The notes under the pieces were generated by a model. That model made no database searches, was not told the DNA's origin, and saw only the letters and a list, made by a program, of their open reading frames with translations. From an uncultured Veillonella sp. (GTDB lineage: Bacteria > Bacillota > Negativicutes > Veillonellales > Veillonellaceae), in contig CAKPSA010000006.1 of NCBI GenBank assembly GCA_934183145.1, positions 1 to 30,739 of the forward strand: 30,739 bases of DNA, given 5' to 3'. The stretch's first letter is position 1. Every line of letters starts with the position of its first letter. This document shows, in pieces, positions 10,296-18,398 of this stretch. The position numbers and the translations under genes are program-made.

Positions 10296-10326
10296 CATAG
10301 GGAAATTCTTCAGTAGGAGGTGCACT

Positions 10327-10896
10327 ATGAAAGGTAAATTGAAGCCTTATATGATAATTATATTAATCCTATGTATTTTAGTAGGAATTTATTTCCTATG
10401 GCCTATTATAACAGATGAAAGCGATTCTGTCCTTGCTGAAGGGGGGATAGATGGAAATTCTTCTATATCTTCAGTAGAAGAACAGCCTAATAAACCTATC
10501 GCTTATATAACAGGTGCTGTTGTATCTCCTGGTTTATATGAGCTTGAAAGTTTTGCTACAGTAGGCGATATTATTAAGCTAGCAGGAGGACTATTACCGT
10601 ATGCAGATGTAGAGTCTATCAATATGGCCAAGCCAGTTGTAGCAGGTGATCATATCCACGTAATATTTAACTTTCACGGCAATCCTGAAGTGTTATTGCA
10701 TGGTAATAAGATAAATATCAATACTGCAACGGCAAAGGAATTAGATGCTCTACCAGGGATAGGACCTGCTATGGCTAAAAGAATTGAGGAATATCGCTCA
10801 CAAAAAGGCCCCTTTACATCTGTTGAAGGTATCAAGGGGGTGAAGGGAATTGGTGACGGCGTATTTAAGAAAATTAAAGATAAAATTACAATTTAA
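10327..10896 (+). CDS. comEA: ComEA family DNA-binding competence protein
   Basis: Membrane-anchored receptor that binds incoming double-stranded DNA during transformation. The preferred start is the ATG at 10327, which has an ideal AGGAGG six bases upstream, giving 189 residues; an in-frame GTG at 10276 lies inside the leader hairpin and is unlikely. Residues 8-27 form one membrane helix. Residues about 57-113 form an SLBB domain (ITGAVVSPGLYEL). Residues about 130-189 form the helix-hairpin-helix DNA-binding domain (NINTATAKELDALPGIGP and GVKGIG). It is the first gene of comEA-comEC-holA-polC. A terminator-like hairpin precedes it. Confidence 0.92.
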   Translation: MKGKLKPYMIIILILCILVGIYFLWPIITDESDSVLAEGGIDGNSSISSVEEQPNKPIAYITGAVVSPGLYELESFATVGDIIKLAGGLLPYADVESINMAKPVVAGDHIHVIFNFHGNPEVLLHGNKININTATAKELDALPGIGPAMAKRIEEYRSQKGPFTSVEGIKGVKGIGDGVFKKIKDKITI

Positions 10897-10921
10897 TCAT
10901 GGGAATAATAATCATGACAGA

Positions 10922-13075
10922 GTGGTTCTAGATGCAGATATTTTAAGTCCTACACAAATGGTGTTGACTCATAGTCAATGGGCACATGTTATATTAGGAT
11001 CTATCATTATAGGAACAATACTAGGGTATGGAAATTATTTTCCTGTACTCAATCAAATGCACTACATCTTTGCTATAGGGATAGCCATTATAGGTGTCAG
11101 TGTTTTTAAAGCCTTACAATCGTCTGATTGGTGGTGCTCACTTGGTAAGTTAATAGTTTTAGTGTCCCTTTTTATAGGACTATCGTATTATCAAACAGAT
11201 TTACGGATTATACATTTTAATAGTTATACTTCATATTATTTGCAGCAAGAAGGCGAATATCTTGGTACGGTTGTAACTGCGCCTGAAAGGATAAGTTTGA
11301 ACGGACAGGAGTATTACAAATATACTATTGAAGTCCATGGCTTACATCCATATAAAAATACTGCAAAAAATAATTATATTAAGGCACAGGGGAGGTTACA
11401 GGTATATTCAAAGGTATCTACTACTAAGTATCCCATACGACTAGGGGAACAAGCTATTATTGAAGGGACACCAAAGCCTTTATTTCTTATCGAAGAGGAA
11501 GGTCGTATTAATCTTCGCGGCCGCTATATGAGTGCCAATACTCGAGGACGTATCTATGATGGTATATACCGAGTGGCTAGTAATAAAGACTTACAAGCAT
11601 TTCGCTATAAAGAAACCTTTTCTGAAAAACTATATAGGAAACTCTTATTTAGTTTTGGATCAATACAAGCGTCTATAGATAAAACTATTGCTCATCATTT
11701 AGAGGGGCCACAACAAGTATTGGCACAAGCATTAGCTTTAGGTGGCCATTATAGTGAGCTAGGAGAAGATACAATGAAGGATTTTTCCTATACAGGACTT
11801 ATCCATATTCTATCTATATCAGGTTCGCATATTGCTCTCTTATTAGCATTGGTATATGGACTTGGACGACTTATTAAATTAAGAAAACGAACCAGTTTGA
11901 TTATGGGGATTTTACTGGCTATCATGTATTGTGGTGTCGTTGGTGGCGATGCTCCTGTTGTACGGGCTACAATGATGAGCATACTCATGTGCATGGCCTA
12001 TGTAAAAGGGCGACTATATCAAGCTAAGCAGGCGCTATGTATATGCGCTATTCTATGTCTAGTATATGATCCTTTTTCTGTATTTGATGTAAGCTTTCAG
12101 CTATCGTTTGGTGCGACCTATGGATTGCTCATATGGGGAAAAGTATTATATGAACGTATTCAATGGCTACCAAAATGGATTAAAACACCCCTTGTATTAT
12201 GTGTGTCGGCACAGTTGCTTATTTTACCACTACAGCTCTATTACTTTCACTATATCAGTATTGCTAGTTTGTTAGCAGCTTGTATAGTAGCACCTATATT
12301 AGATGCATCCATCATTTTAATCTTTATAAGTACTGTTATTACCTATGTTATGCCTATATCGTTTCTATGGTCTTTGATAGATACATTATTACGTATATCG
12401 TTATATTTAAATCATGTATTAGGTCGTAGTGTCAGTTTACTTTGGCTAGGGATGATGCATCCCTATTGTGCTTATTTGTATTTGGTTCTATTAGGTGTAT
12501 TTACGTACTTTTTAACCCATAGAAAAAGGTATACTGTTTATATAGTGTTATGTTTAGTTTTTATGGTCACAACCTTTGGTGCTTCATATTATGTGACACA
12601 TTATCATAAGGATGCATTGGTTCACTATATTCCTATGAAGCAGTGTAATGTATTACTTTGCATTGAACCCAATCACGAAGGGGCCTATGTATTAATTGAT
12701 GCGCCAGACCATATTAAAACTACACCTAATGAAAGGCTTATCAATCAAGCTATACGAGCATATGGTGTCAATCCCAAAGTTGTAAAAGTAGACTACTTTC
12801 ATAGTAACGGATCTGCAAAAACAATATATAAAAATAGTATGAAAGAAATCGATGTATATAATGGACAAAGAGGAGAAAAAAATCTAAAATTAAATGATAA
12901 GACTAATACATTATTTATTACGAGTCGATCTAGTATAATGAACGACATCGGTCGCATATTACCAGATAATACTGTTTTATTTAGTAGTCCTCATGGTGCG
13001 CTACGAGATGTGGATCCATCATCAGAACACATGTATATAATGGGGTACAGTTATATTAAAGATATGTATCTGTGA
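10922..13075 (+). CDS. comEC: ComEC/Rec2 family DNA uptake channel with degenerate C-terminal domain
   Basis: Polytopic membrane protein forming the channel through which single-stranded DNA enters during transformation. With a GTG start at 10922 it has 717 residues. The start is uncertain: a TTG at 10850 inside comEA and an ATG at 10958 are in frame, and none has a convincing ribosome binding site. An N-terminal DUF4131-like region precedes the Competence domain, with GLIHILSISGSHIALL near residue 292 and DVSFQLSFGATYG further on; about ten membrane helices follow the family pattern. The last about 155 residues (from about 563) align in order with the start of the usual metallo-beta-lactamase domain but lack its HxDxDH motif; IPMKQCN and VDYFHSNGSA stand where the family motifs would be. 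Overlaps the region preceding holA. Confidence 0.9.
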   Translation: MVLDADILSPTQMVLTHSQWAHVILGSIIIGTILGYGNYFPVLNQMHYIFAIGIAIIGVSVFKALQSSDWWCSLGKLIVLVSLFIGLSYYQTDLRIIHFNSYTSYYLQQEGEYLGTVVTAPERISLNGQEYYKYTIEVHGLHPYKNTAKNNYIKAQGRLQVYSKVSTTKYPIRLGEQAIIEGTPKPLFLIEEEGRINLRGRYMSANTRGRIYDGIYRVASNKDLQAFRYKETFSEKLYRKLLFSFGSIQASIDKTIAHHLEGPQQVLAQALALGGHYSELGEDTMKDFSYTGLIHILSISGSHIALLLALVYGLGRLIKLRKRTSLIMGILLAIMYCGVVGGDAPVVRATMMSILMCMAYVKGRLYQAKQALCICAILCLVYDPFSVFDVSFQLSFGATYGLLIWGKVLYERIQWLPKWIKTPLVLCVSAQLLILPLQLYYFHYISIASLLAACIVAPILDASIILIFISTVITYVMPISFLWSLIDTLLRISLYLNHVLGRSVSLLWLGMMHPYCAYLYLVLLGVFTYFLTHRKRYTVYIVLCLVFMVTTFGASYYVTHYHKDALVHYIPMKQCNVLLCIEPNHEGAYVLIDAPDHIKTTPNERLINQAIRAYGVNPKVVKVDYFHSNGSAKTIYKNSMKEIDVYNGQRGEKNLKLNDKTNTLFITSRSSIMNDIGRILPDNTVLFSSPHGALRDVDPSSEHMYIMGYSYIKDMYL

Positions 13076-13086
13076 AAGGAGGAATT

Positions 13087-14064
13087 ATGGCACATATTCA
13101 ACTCATTTATGGCGATGAGCCACAATTAATTGAAGAAGAAAAACGTAAATTTTTGAGTGCCTATCCTGACCTTCCTGTAACTGTATTAGACGATGAAGCT
13201 GGACCACAGAAGATAAGTGAAAAACTATGTGAAGACTCTCTTTTTGGTGATCAAAAGGTATTCTGTTTAGTAAATTTACCTATTATTCGTAAAAGTGGTA
13301 AGAATAGTGATGCCTGGGTTCCATTGTATGAGCTCATCATGGAATATAATGGGGATAATCCTATCATTTTAATCTATCATGATATGATTGATAAACGGAT
13401 CAAACAAAATAAAGAGATTTTAGATAAAATACCTAATTATCAATGTAAGCGCCTTGAAGGAGCAGACCTTGTGATGTGGATACGTCAATACTGTACGTCT
13501 AATGGTTTTAAAATGACACCTGATGCACAGGAATATGTAGCTCATCTCATCGATTTATGGCAAGATGTACCGGTTTCATTTATGAGAACCGAATTTGACC
13601 GTTATTTTTTACAAATAACAGGTGATAAAGTCATTACCAAAGAGTTCCTCGAAGAAAACGGCAGTGACTATGGAGCTAAAAATATTTTCACCTTTAAAGA
13701 GGCTTTGTTAAAACGAGATATTGATACATTACTTGAATTATTTCCGTTTATGTTCGGCTATAAAGAATTAGACCGCGCAATGAGCTATATTGAGGGGCAA
13801 TTACGTTTACAGTTACTGGTCAGCGAATGTCGCCAATCGGGAATGTCTGTTCAAGCTATACAAAACCTATGTAAGGACCATGATTCGTCATTTAAACCAT
13901 ATCCGATTAAGTTAGCTTATGAGGCGAGTCCTAGAATTTCAATTAAGGCGCTACGAGCCTTATTAAAAGGGCTCTATGAGATTATTTTGGATAGCCGTAG
14001 CAGCAAGGGCGATATTTGGCGATTTAGAGATTTATGTATTACCTATTGTGGGTATAAAGGATAA
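13087..14064 (+). CDS. holA: DNA polymerase III subunit delta
   Basis: Clamp-loader subunit that opens the beta sliding clamp. The chosen ATG at 13087 follows a strong AAAGGAGG, giving 325 residues; a GTG at 13072 overlapping the comEC stop is in frame but less likely. The N-terminus (HIQLIYGDEPQLIEEEK) matches the HolA pattern. The middle (NIFTFKEALLKRD, then ALLKGLYEIILDSRSSKGD near the end) fits the family's collar region, and no Walker A motif is present, as expected for delta. In many Firmicutes holA lies directly after comEC, as here. Its stop is two bases before polC, so both replication subunits are probably made from one message. Confidence 0.93.
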   Translation: MAHIQLIYGDEPQLIEEEKRKFLSAYPDLPVTVLDDEAGPQKISEKLCEDSLFGDQKVFCLVNLPIIRKSGKNSDAWVPLYELIMEYNGDNPIILIYHDMIDKRIKQNKEILDKIPNYQCKRLEGADLVMWIRQYCTSNGFKMTPDAQEYVAHLIDLWQDVPVSFMRTEFDRYFLQITGDKVITKEFLEENGSDYGAKNIFTFKEALLKRDIDTLLELFPFMFGYKELDRAMSYIEGQLRLQLLVSECRQSGMSVQAIQNLCKDHDSSFKPYPIKLAYEASPRISIKALRALLKGLYEIILDSRSSKGDIWRFRDLCITYCGYKG

Positions 14065-14066
14065 AA

Positions 14067-17000
14067 ATGAAAGTACGTTATCGTGTTGTACCAAAACAGA
14101 ATAAGAAATCATCCTTCTATGTAAACTGTCATAGCCAACATGTGACGATTCAAGCAGCGGACTCTGCATTTTCCACATTACTTAGTTTGCGTGAAAGATT
14201 GTCTGCTTGGTATAAGGAAAAAAATATCTCTTTTGACGATATTCCAACTAATACGGATACTTCTTGTTGCTTTGCTTGGAAGGTAGATACTGAAACTGGG
14301 GAAGGTTTAGATACCTATTATTATGGTGGTGGCTGCGGTGCTGGTGAATGGATAGAAGCTGCAGAGGCGCAACGTGAGGCTGAAGAGGCTAAAAATCAAG
14401 CCCCTAGAGGCAAGTCCTTTGCAGGTTATGATCAACAAGATGAATATGATGATGTTGATGAAGATGATTTTGCTCCATTTGTAGAGGCTGTTGAATTAGG
14501 CTATTTCAACAATAGTCCAGTTGTTGTGTCTCGTTCTAACCAAACGGCTGCCGCATCTAGTAATAGTGATACTGTCGCCTCTGTGAGCAGTACACCTAAA
14601 GCAAGCAAAGGTTTTGCACCTAAAAGTACCACAAAATCTACTGGAAAAAGTAGTGAAGGGGATAGCAAATATCCTCGTCGTGCACCGAAGGATGCTCCTA
14701 CTGATGAAGGCATGATTTTAGGACCTAAAATTGAAGGGGTTACCTCTAAAATCATGGGTACCTTAGATACGCCAAGTGTGATCTTTGAAGGCGTTTTTGT
14801 AGGTTTAGATAAACGTGATACTAAGACTGGTAAAAGTATCGTTAATGGTAGCATCGTAGATGATACAAATAGTATTAAGTTTATCAAGTTTACAAACAGT
14901 CCTGAAGAGGGGGATGCCTTACTTAAACAGCTAAAAGGCTTACAGCGTGTTAGAGTACAAGGTAGCGTCAGCTTTGATGATCGTTTTGATAAGGATTATA
15001 TTCTATCAATTCGCAGTATCGAGGCTATGGAAATTACGAGTGTAGAACGTACTGAAAACCGACCAGACTCCCGAGTAGAGCTTCATTTACATACTAAGAT
15101 GAGTGATAAGGATGCTCTTGTATCTGTTAAAGATTTATTTAAAACAGTAAAAAAATGGGGCCATCCTGCGGTTGCTATTACAGACCATGGCGTAGTACAA
15201 GCCTTCCCAGAGGCTCAAGCTCTTGGTAAAGAGTTGGGCGTTAAGGTTATCTATGGTGTAGAAGGCTATCTCATTGATGATGAAATTGTTGCTCGCGATG
15301 AAGAGCCTGTAGTAGATAAGAAGAAGAAAAAAGAAAAAGACAAACGGTACCATATTATCTTGTTAGCAAAAAATATGGTAGGTTTACGAAATCTCTATAA
15401 GATGATTTCCATATCTCACCTTGAACATTACAAGGTTCGCCCTCGTTTACCACGTTCTGTTATTGAAGAACATCGTGAAGGTATTATCATTGGTTCTGCT
15501 TGTGAAGCTGGGGAACTTATGCAATCCATTGTTCGCGGCGCTACAAAGGAAGAGTTACTAGAGGTAGCCTCCTTCTATGACTATCTTGAAATTCAACCAC
15601 ATACGAACAATATGTTCTTGGTTCGTAAAGGACTCATGCCTGATGAGCAAGCTCTTATCGATATGAATAAAACAGTTATCGAATTAGGGGAAGCTTTAAA
15701 TAAGCCAGTATGTGCTACCTGTGATGTTCATTATTTAACACCAGAAGAAAAAATCTACCGTGAAATCATGTTGACTGCCTGCGGCTATCCTGATGCTGAT
15801 GAACAACCAGATTTGCACTTGCGTACTACTGATGAAATGTTAGCATCCTTCCCGTATTTAAGTGAAGAAAAGGCCTATGAAGTAGTTGTTACTAATACTC
15901 GAGCTATTAATGATAGCATCGAAGATATCAAACCGGTTCCAGACGGCACATATTCTCCAAAAATTGAAGGCGCCGATGAAGCTTTCACAGAAATGTGCTA
16001 TAGAAATGCGAAAGCTATTTATGGTGATCCATTGCCACGCGTTGTACAAGAACGTTTAGACTATGAATTAGATTGTATTATCTCCAATGGTTATGGCGTA
16101 TTGTACTACATTGCTCATAAGCTAGTAAAAAAATCTCTTGATGATGGGTATCTTGTAGGTTCTCGTGGTTCTGTAGGGTCTTCCTTCGCAGCTACTATGT
16201 CTGAGATTACAGAGGTAAACCCATTACCACCGCATTATGTATGTCCTAACTGTAAATATTCAGAATTCTTTGAAAAGGGCGAATATGCAGGTGGTTTTGA
16301 CTTGCCTCGTAAAGACTGCCCTGAGTGCGGTCATGCGCTACAAACGAATGGTCATGATATTCCATTTGCTATCTTCCTTGGTTTCGAAGGTGATAAGGTT
16401 CCAGATATCGACCTTAACTTCTCCGGTGATTACCAAGCAAAAGCTCACAAATATACGGAAGAGCTGTTTGGTCGTGACAATGTATTTAAAGCTGGTACCA
16501 TCGGTACAATAGCTGATAAAACAGCCTTTGGTTATGTTAAAAAGTACGCTGAAATAAGGGATATTCAAGCTCGTAGTGGTTTCTTTGAACACTTAGCAAA
16601 AGGCTTTACGAATGTAAAGAATACGACTGGCCAACATCCTGGTGGTATCATGGTATGTCCGCGTGATATGGATGTGCATCACTTTACACCGATACAGCAT
16701 CCTGCGAATAAGAAGGAAAGTGGCGTATTAACGACGCACTTTGACTACCACTCTATCGAAGGTCGTATGACTAAGCTTGATATTCTGGGCCATGATGATC
16801 CGACCATCATTCGTATGCTAGAGGATTTGACTGGTATAGATGCAAAAACTATACCATTTGATGATCCAAAAACATTGAGTTTATTCTCTTCTACAGAGGG
16901 GATTGGTTTAACACCTGAACAATTACAAGGTGACCAAGTAGCCAGCTTGGCTGTACCAGAATGTGGTACGAAGTTCGTACGGGGCATGCTTGAAGACTCT

Positions 17001-17858
17001 CGTCCCCAAACATTCTCTGATTTAGTTCGTATCTCTGGTTTCTCTCATGGTACAAACGTATGGCTCGACAATGCGCAAGATCTCATTAAAAATGGTACTT
17101 GTAAGTTGAACGAAGCTATTTCCACCCGTGATGACGTAATGAACTTCTTGATCCATCGCGGCATGGATAGAAAGCATAGTTTCTTCGTAATGGAAAATGT
17201 ACGTAAAGGGAAAGGGATTGAAAAACGAAATAAACAAGGTCAAGCTACGACGGAATTTGAAGCAGAAATGCGCGAGAACAATATTCCTGAATGGTTTATT
17301 GAATCATGTAAAAAGATTTCCTATCTATTCCCACGGGCCCATGCGGTTGCCTATGTAATGATGGCATTCCGCATTGCCTGGTTTAAGGTATACCATCCAT
17401 TGGCATTCTATGCAGCATACTTCTCCATTCGTGCAAAGGCATTCGACTTACGCATCATGACAGGGGACCTTAAAACGCAAATGACTGAGTTCAACCGTAT
17501 TAAGGCTCTTGATCGCGCTGCCAGTCCTAAAGATAAGGACCTTATGAGCGCATTAGAAGTATCTATGGAAATGTATCAACGGGGCTATCGTTTTATCAAT
17601 GTAGATATCCAGCACTCCGAAGCAAGACGTTTTAGCATTAAAGATGGTGCCTTATTGCCACCATTCTTAGCTATTGACTCCTTAGGTGAAACTGTGGCTG
17701 ATGCTATCGTTGCTGAACGAGAAGAACGTCCGTTTACATCTCTAAAAGACTTACAACGTCGTTGTAAGGTATCTAATACCATCATTGATCTTATGAAAGA
17801 ACTCAAATGCTGTGGTGAACTACCTGAAGATGAACAAATGTCACTCTTTGGAGCATAA
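14067..17858 (+). CDS. polC: DNA polymerase III alpha subunit, PolC type, lacking the exonuclease domain
   Basis: Main replicative polymerase of the Gram-positive type. It has 1263 residues against about 1430 in Bacillus. Order: divergent N-terminal domain with a Ser/Thr/Lys-rich low-complexity linker (about 150-215); OB fold (about 225-325); first PHP half (ELHLHTKMSDKDA near 337, AITDHG, GVEGYLIDD near 398); a short Lys-rich linker (about 417-426); second PHP half (CDVHYLTPEE near 551); palm with SRGSVGSS, a CPNC...CPEC zinc site and catalytic Asp residues in PDIDLNFSG (about 779); LDILGHDDPT; C-terminal helix-hairpin-helix region ending QMSLFGA. The 3'-5' exonuclease normally inserted between the PHP halves, with its DxE motif, is absent and the frame is intact. 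AAAGGAT serves as ribosome binding site. Confidence 0.96.
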   Translation: MKVRYRVVPKQNKKSSFYVNCHSQHVTIQAADSAFSTLLSLRERLSAWYKEKNISFDDIPTNTDTSCCFAWKVDTETGEGLDTYYYGGGCGAGEWIEAAEAQREAEEAKNQAPRGKSFAGYDQQDEYDDVDEDDFAPFVEAVELGYFNNSPVVVSRSNQTAAASSNSDTVASVSSTPKASKGFAPKSTTKSTGKSSEGDSKYPRRAPKDAPTDEGMILGPKIEGVTSKIMGTLDTPSVIFEGVFVGLDKRDTKTGKSIVNGSIVDDTNSIKFIKFTNSPEEGDALLKQLKGLQRVRVQGSVSFDDRFDKDYILSIRSIEAMEITSVERTENRPDSRVELHLHTKMSDKDALVSVKDLFKTVKKWGHPAVAITDHGVVQAFPEAQALGKELGVKVIYGVEGYLIDDEIVARDEEPVVDKKKKKEKDKRYHIILLAKNMVGLRNLYKMISISHLEHYKVRPRLPRSVIEEHREGIIIGSACEAGELMQSIVRGATKEELLEVASFYDYLEIQPHTNNMFLVRKGLMPDEQALIDMNKTVIELGEALNKPVCATCDVHYLTPEEKIYREIMLTACGYPDADEQPDLHLRTTDEMLASFPYLSEEKAYEVVVTNTRAINDSIEDIKPVPDGTYSPKIEGADEAFTEMCYRNAKAIYGDPLPRVVQERLDYELDCIISNGYGVLYYIAHKLVKKSLDDGYLVGSRGSVGSSFAATMSEITEVNPLPPHYVCPNCKYSEFFEKGEYAGGFDLPRKDCPECGHALQTNGHDIPFAIFLGFEGDKVPDIDLNFSGDYQAKAHKYTEELFGRDNVFKAGTIGTIADKTAFGYVKKYAEIRDIQARSGFFEHLAKGFTNVKNTTGQHPGGIMVCPRDMDVHHFTPIQHPANKKESGVLTTHFDYHSIEGRMTKLDILGHDDPTIIRMLEDLTGIDAKTIPFDDPKTLSLFSSTEGIGLTPEQLQGDQVASLAVPECGTKFVRGMLEDSRPQTFSDLVRISGFSHGTNVWLDNAQDLIKNGTCKLNEAISTRDDVMNFLIHRGMDRKHSFFVMENVRKGKGIEKRNKQGQATTEFEAEMRENNIPEWFIESCKKISYLFPRAHAVAYVMMAFRIAWFKVYHPLAFYAAYFSIRAKAFDLRIMTGDLKTQMTEFNRIKALDRAASPKDKDLMSALEVSMEMYQRGYRFINVDIQHSEARRFSIKDGALLPPFLAIDSLGETVADAIVAEREERPFTSLKDLQRRCKVSNTIIDLMKELKCCGELPEDEQMSLFGA

Positions 17859-17888
17859 TAAAATACAAGTTAAAACTTAAATATAAAG

Positions 17889-17929
17889 TAAGCACTATAT
17901 ACCAAAAAGGTGATATAGTGCTTATTTTT
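17889..17929 (+). terminator. Intrinsic terminator after polC
   Basis: TAAGCACTATAT (17889-17900) pairs with ATATAGTGCTTA (17913-17924), with a further ACC/GGT pairing around an A5 loop, followed by a T-run. It ends the comEA-comEC-holA-polC unit. Confidence 0.88.
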
Positions 17930-17937
17930 ATATATTT

Positions 17938-17946
17938 TGCTACAAT
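17938..17946 (+). promoter_or_regulatory. Extended -10 promoter for the small acidic ORF
   Basis: TGCTACAAT fits the extended -10 pattern TGn-TAnnnT and lies directly after the polC terminator, about 57 bases before the ATG at 18003. No -35 box is evident. Confidence 0.5.
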
Positions 17947-18002
17947 AAAGGTACATTGCGTAGTATTTAAATAGATTCCTCTAATAAAGGGTGTGTTGTA
18001 TA

Positions 18003-18314
18003 ATGATAAGTAGTTTATTAAAATTTCTAGGAATTAATTCATCGGATAGCAATATTTCTAAAGAACCAAAAATGAAATCAGAAGATAATAGAACCAAATC
18101 TAATATTACTGTGGAACATCAAAATCAACCTGTAGAGATTGAATTTTGGGATATTGAGCCTGAGGATGTACCTGTGTTAGAAGAATCCGATATTCCAGGT
18201 GTATATTTTAACGAATTCCGTGAATATGTTGATGAAGAGGGGAATAGACTATCACCATCAGAGGTTGATGCGATACGGTATAAAGACGATTACGAGGACG
18301 ATTACTATAGATAA
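18003..18314 (+). CDS. Small acidic protein of unknown function
   Basis: I do not recognise this 103-residue protein. The ATG at 18003 is preferred: an AAAGGGTG element sits 8-9 bases upstream; a GTG at 17991 is also in frame. The first about 12 residues are mildly hydrophobic and amphipathic (MISSLLKFLGI), residues about 13-45 are Ser/Lys/Asn-rich and probably disordered, and the rest is strongly acidic and aromatic (EIEFWDIEPEDVPVLEE, then DIPGVYFNEFREYVDEEG). It ends in a Asp/Tyr-rich tail (KDDYEDDYYR). No signal peptide or membrane helix is convincing. It has its own promoter candidate and terminator, supporting a real gene. An acidic adaptor or inhibitor is possible but not shown. Confidence 0.7.
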   Translation: MISSLLKFLGINSSDSNISKEPKMKSEDNRTKSNITVEHQNQPVEIEFWDIEPEDVPVLEESDIPGVYFNEFREYVDEEGNRLSPSEVDAIRYKDDYEDDYYR

Positions 18315-18346
18315 AAGAGGTGTCATCAAATGATGACACCTCTTTT
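18314..18346. terminator. Bidirectional terminator between small ORF and poxB
   Basis: AAAGAGGTGTCATCA (18314-18328), loop AA, TGATGACACCTCTTT and a T-run. It is a near-perfect 15-base-pair stem between convergent genes; A-rich sequence on the left allows it to serve poxB as well. Confidence 0.9.
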
Positions 18347-18398
18347 TGAAAGTTTGCAGTTTATTTAATTTGGCATGTTTTGTAAATTTCGCAGATTT

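Noticed and set aside
10276..10326. Longer comEA starting at the GTG at 10276
   Set aside because: The extension would lie in the leader hairpin and lacks a well-spaced ribosome binding site, while the ATG at 10327 has AGGAGG six bases upstream.
14501..14887. Open frame of 128 codons opposite the polC linker
   Set aside because: It arises from the Ser/Thr/Lys-rich low-complexity coding on the plus strand; no start signal or family resemblance.
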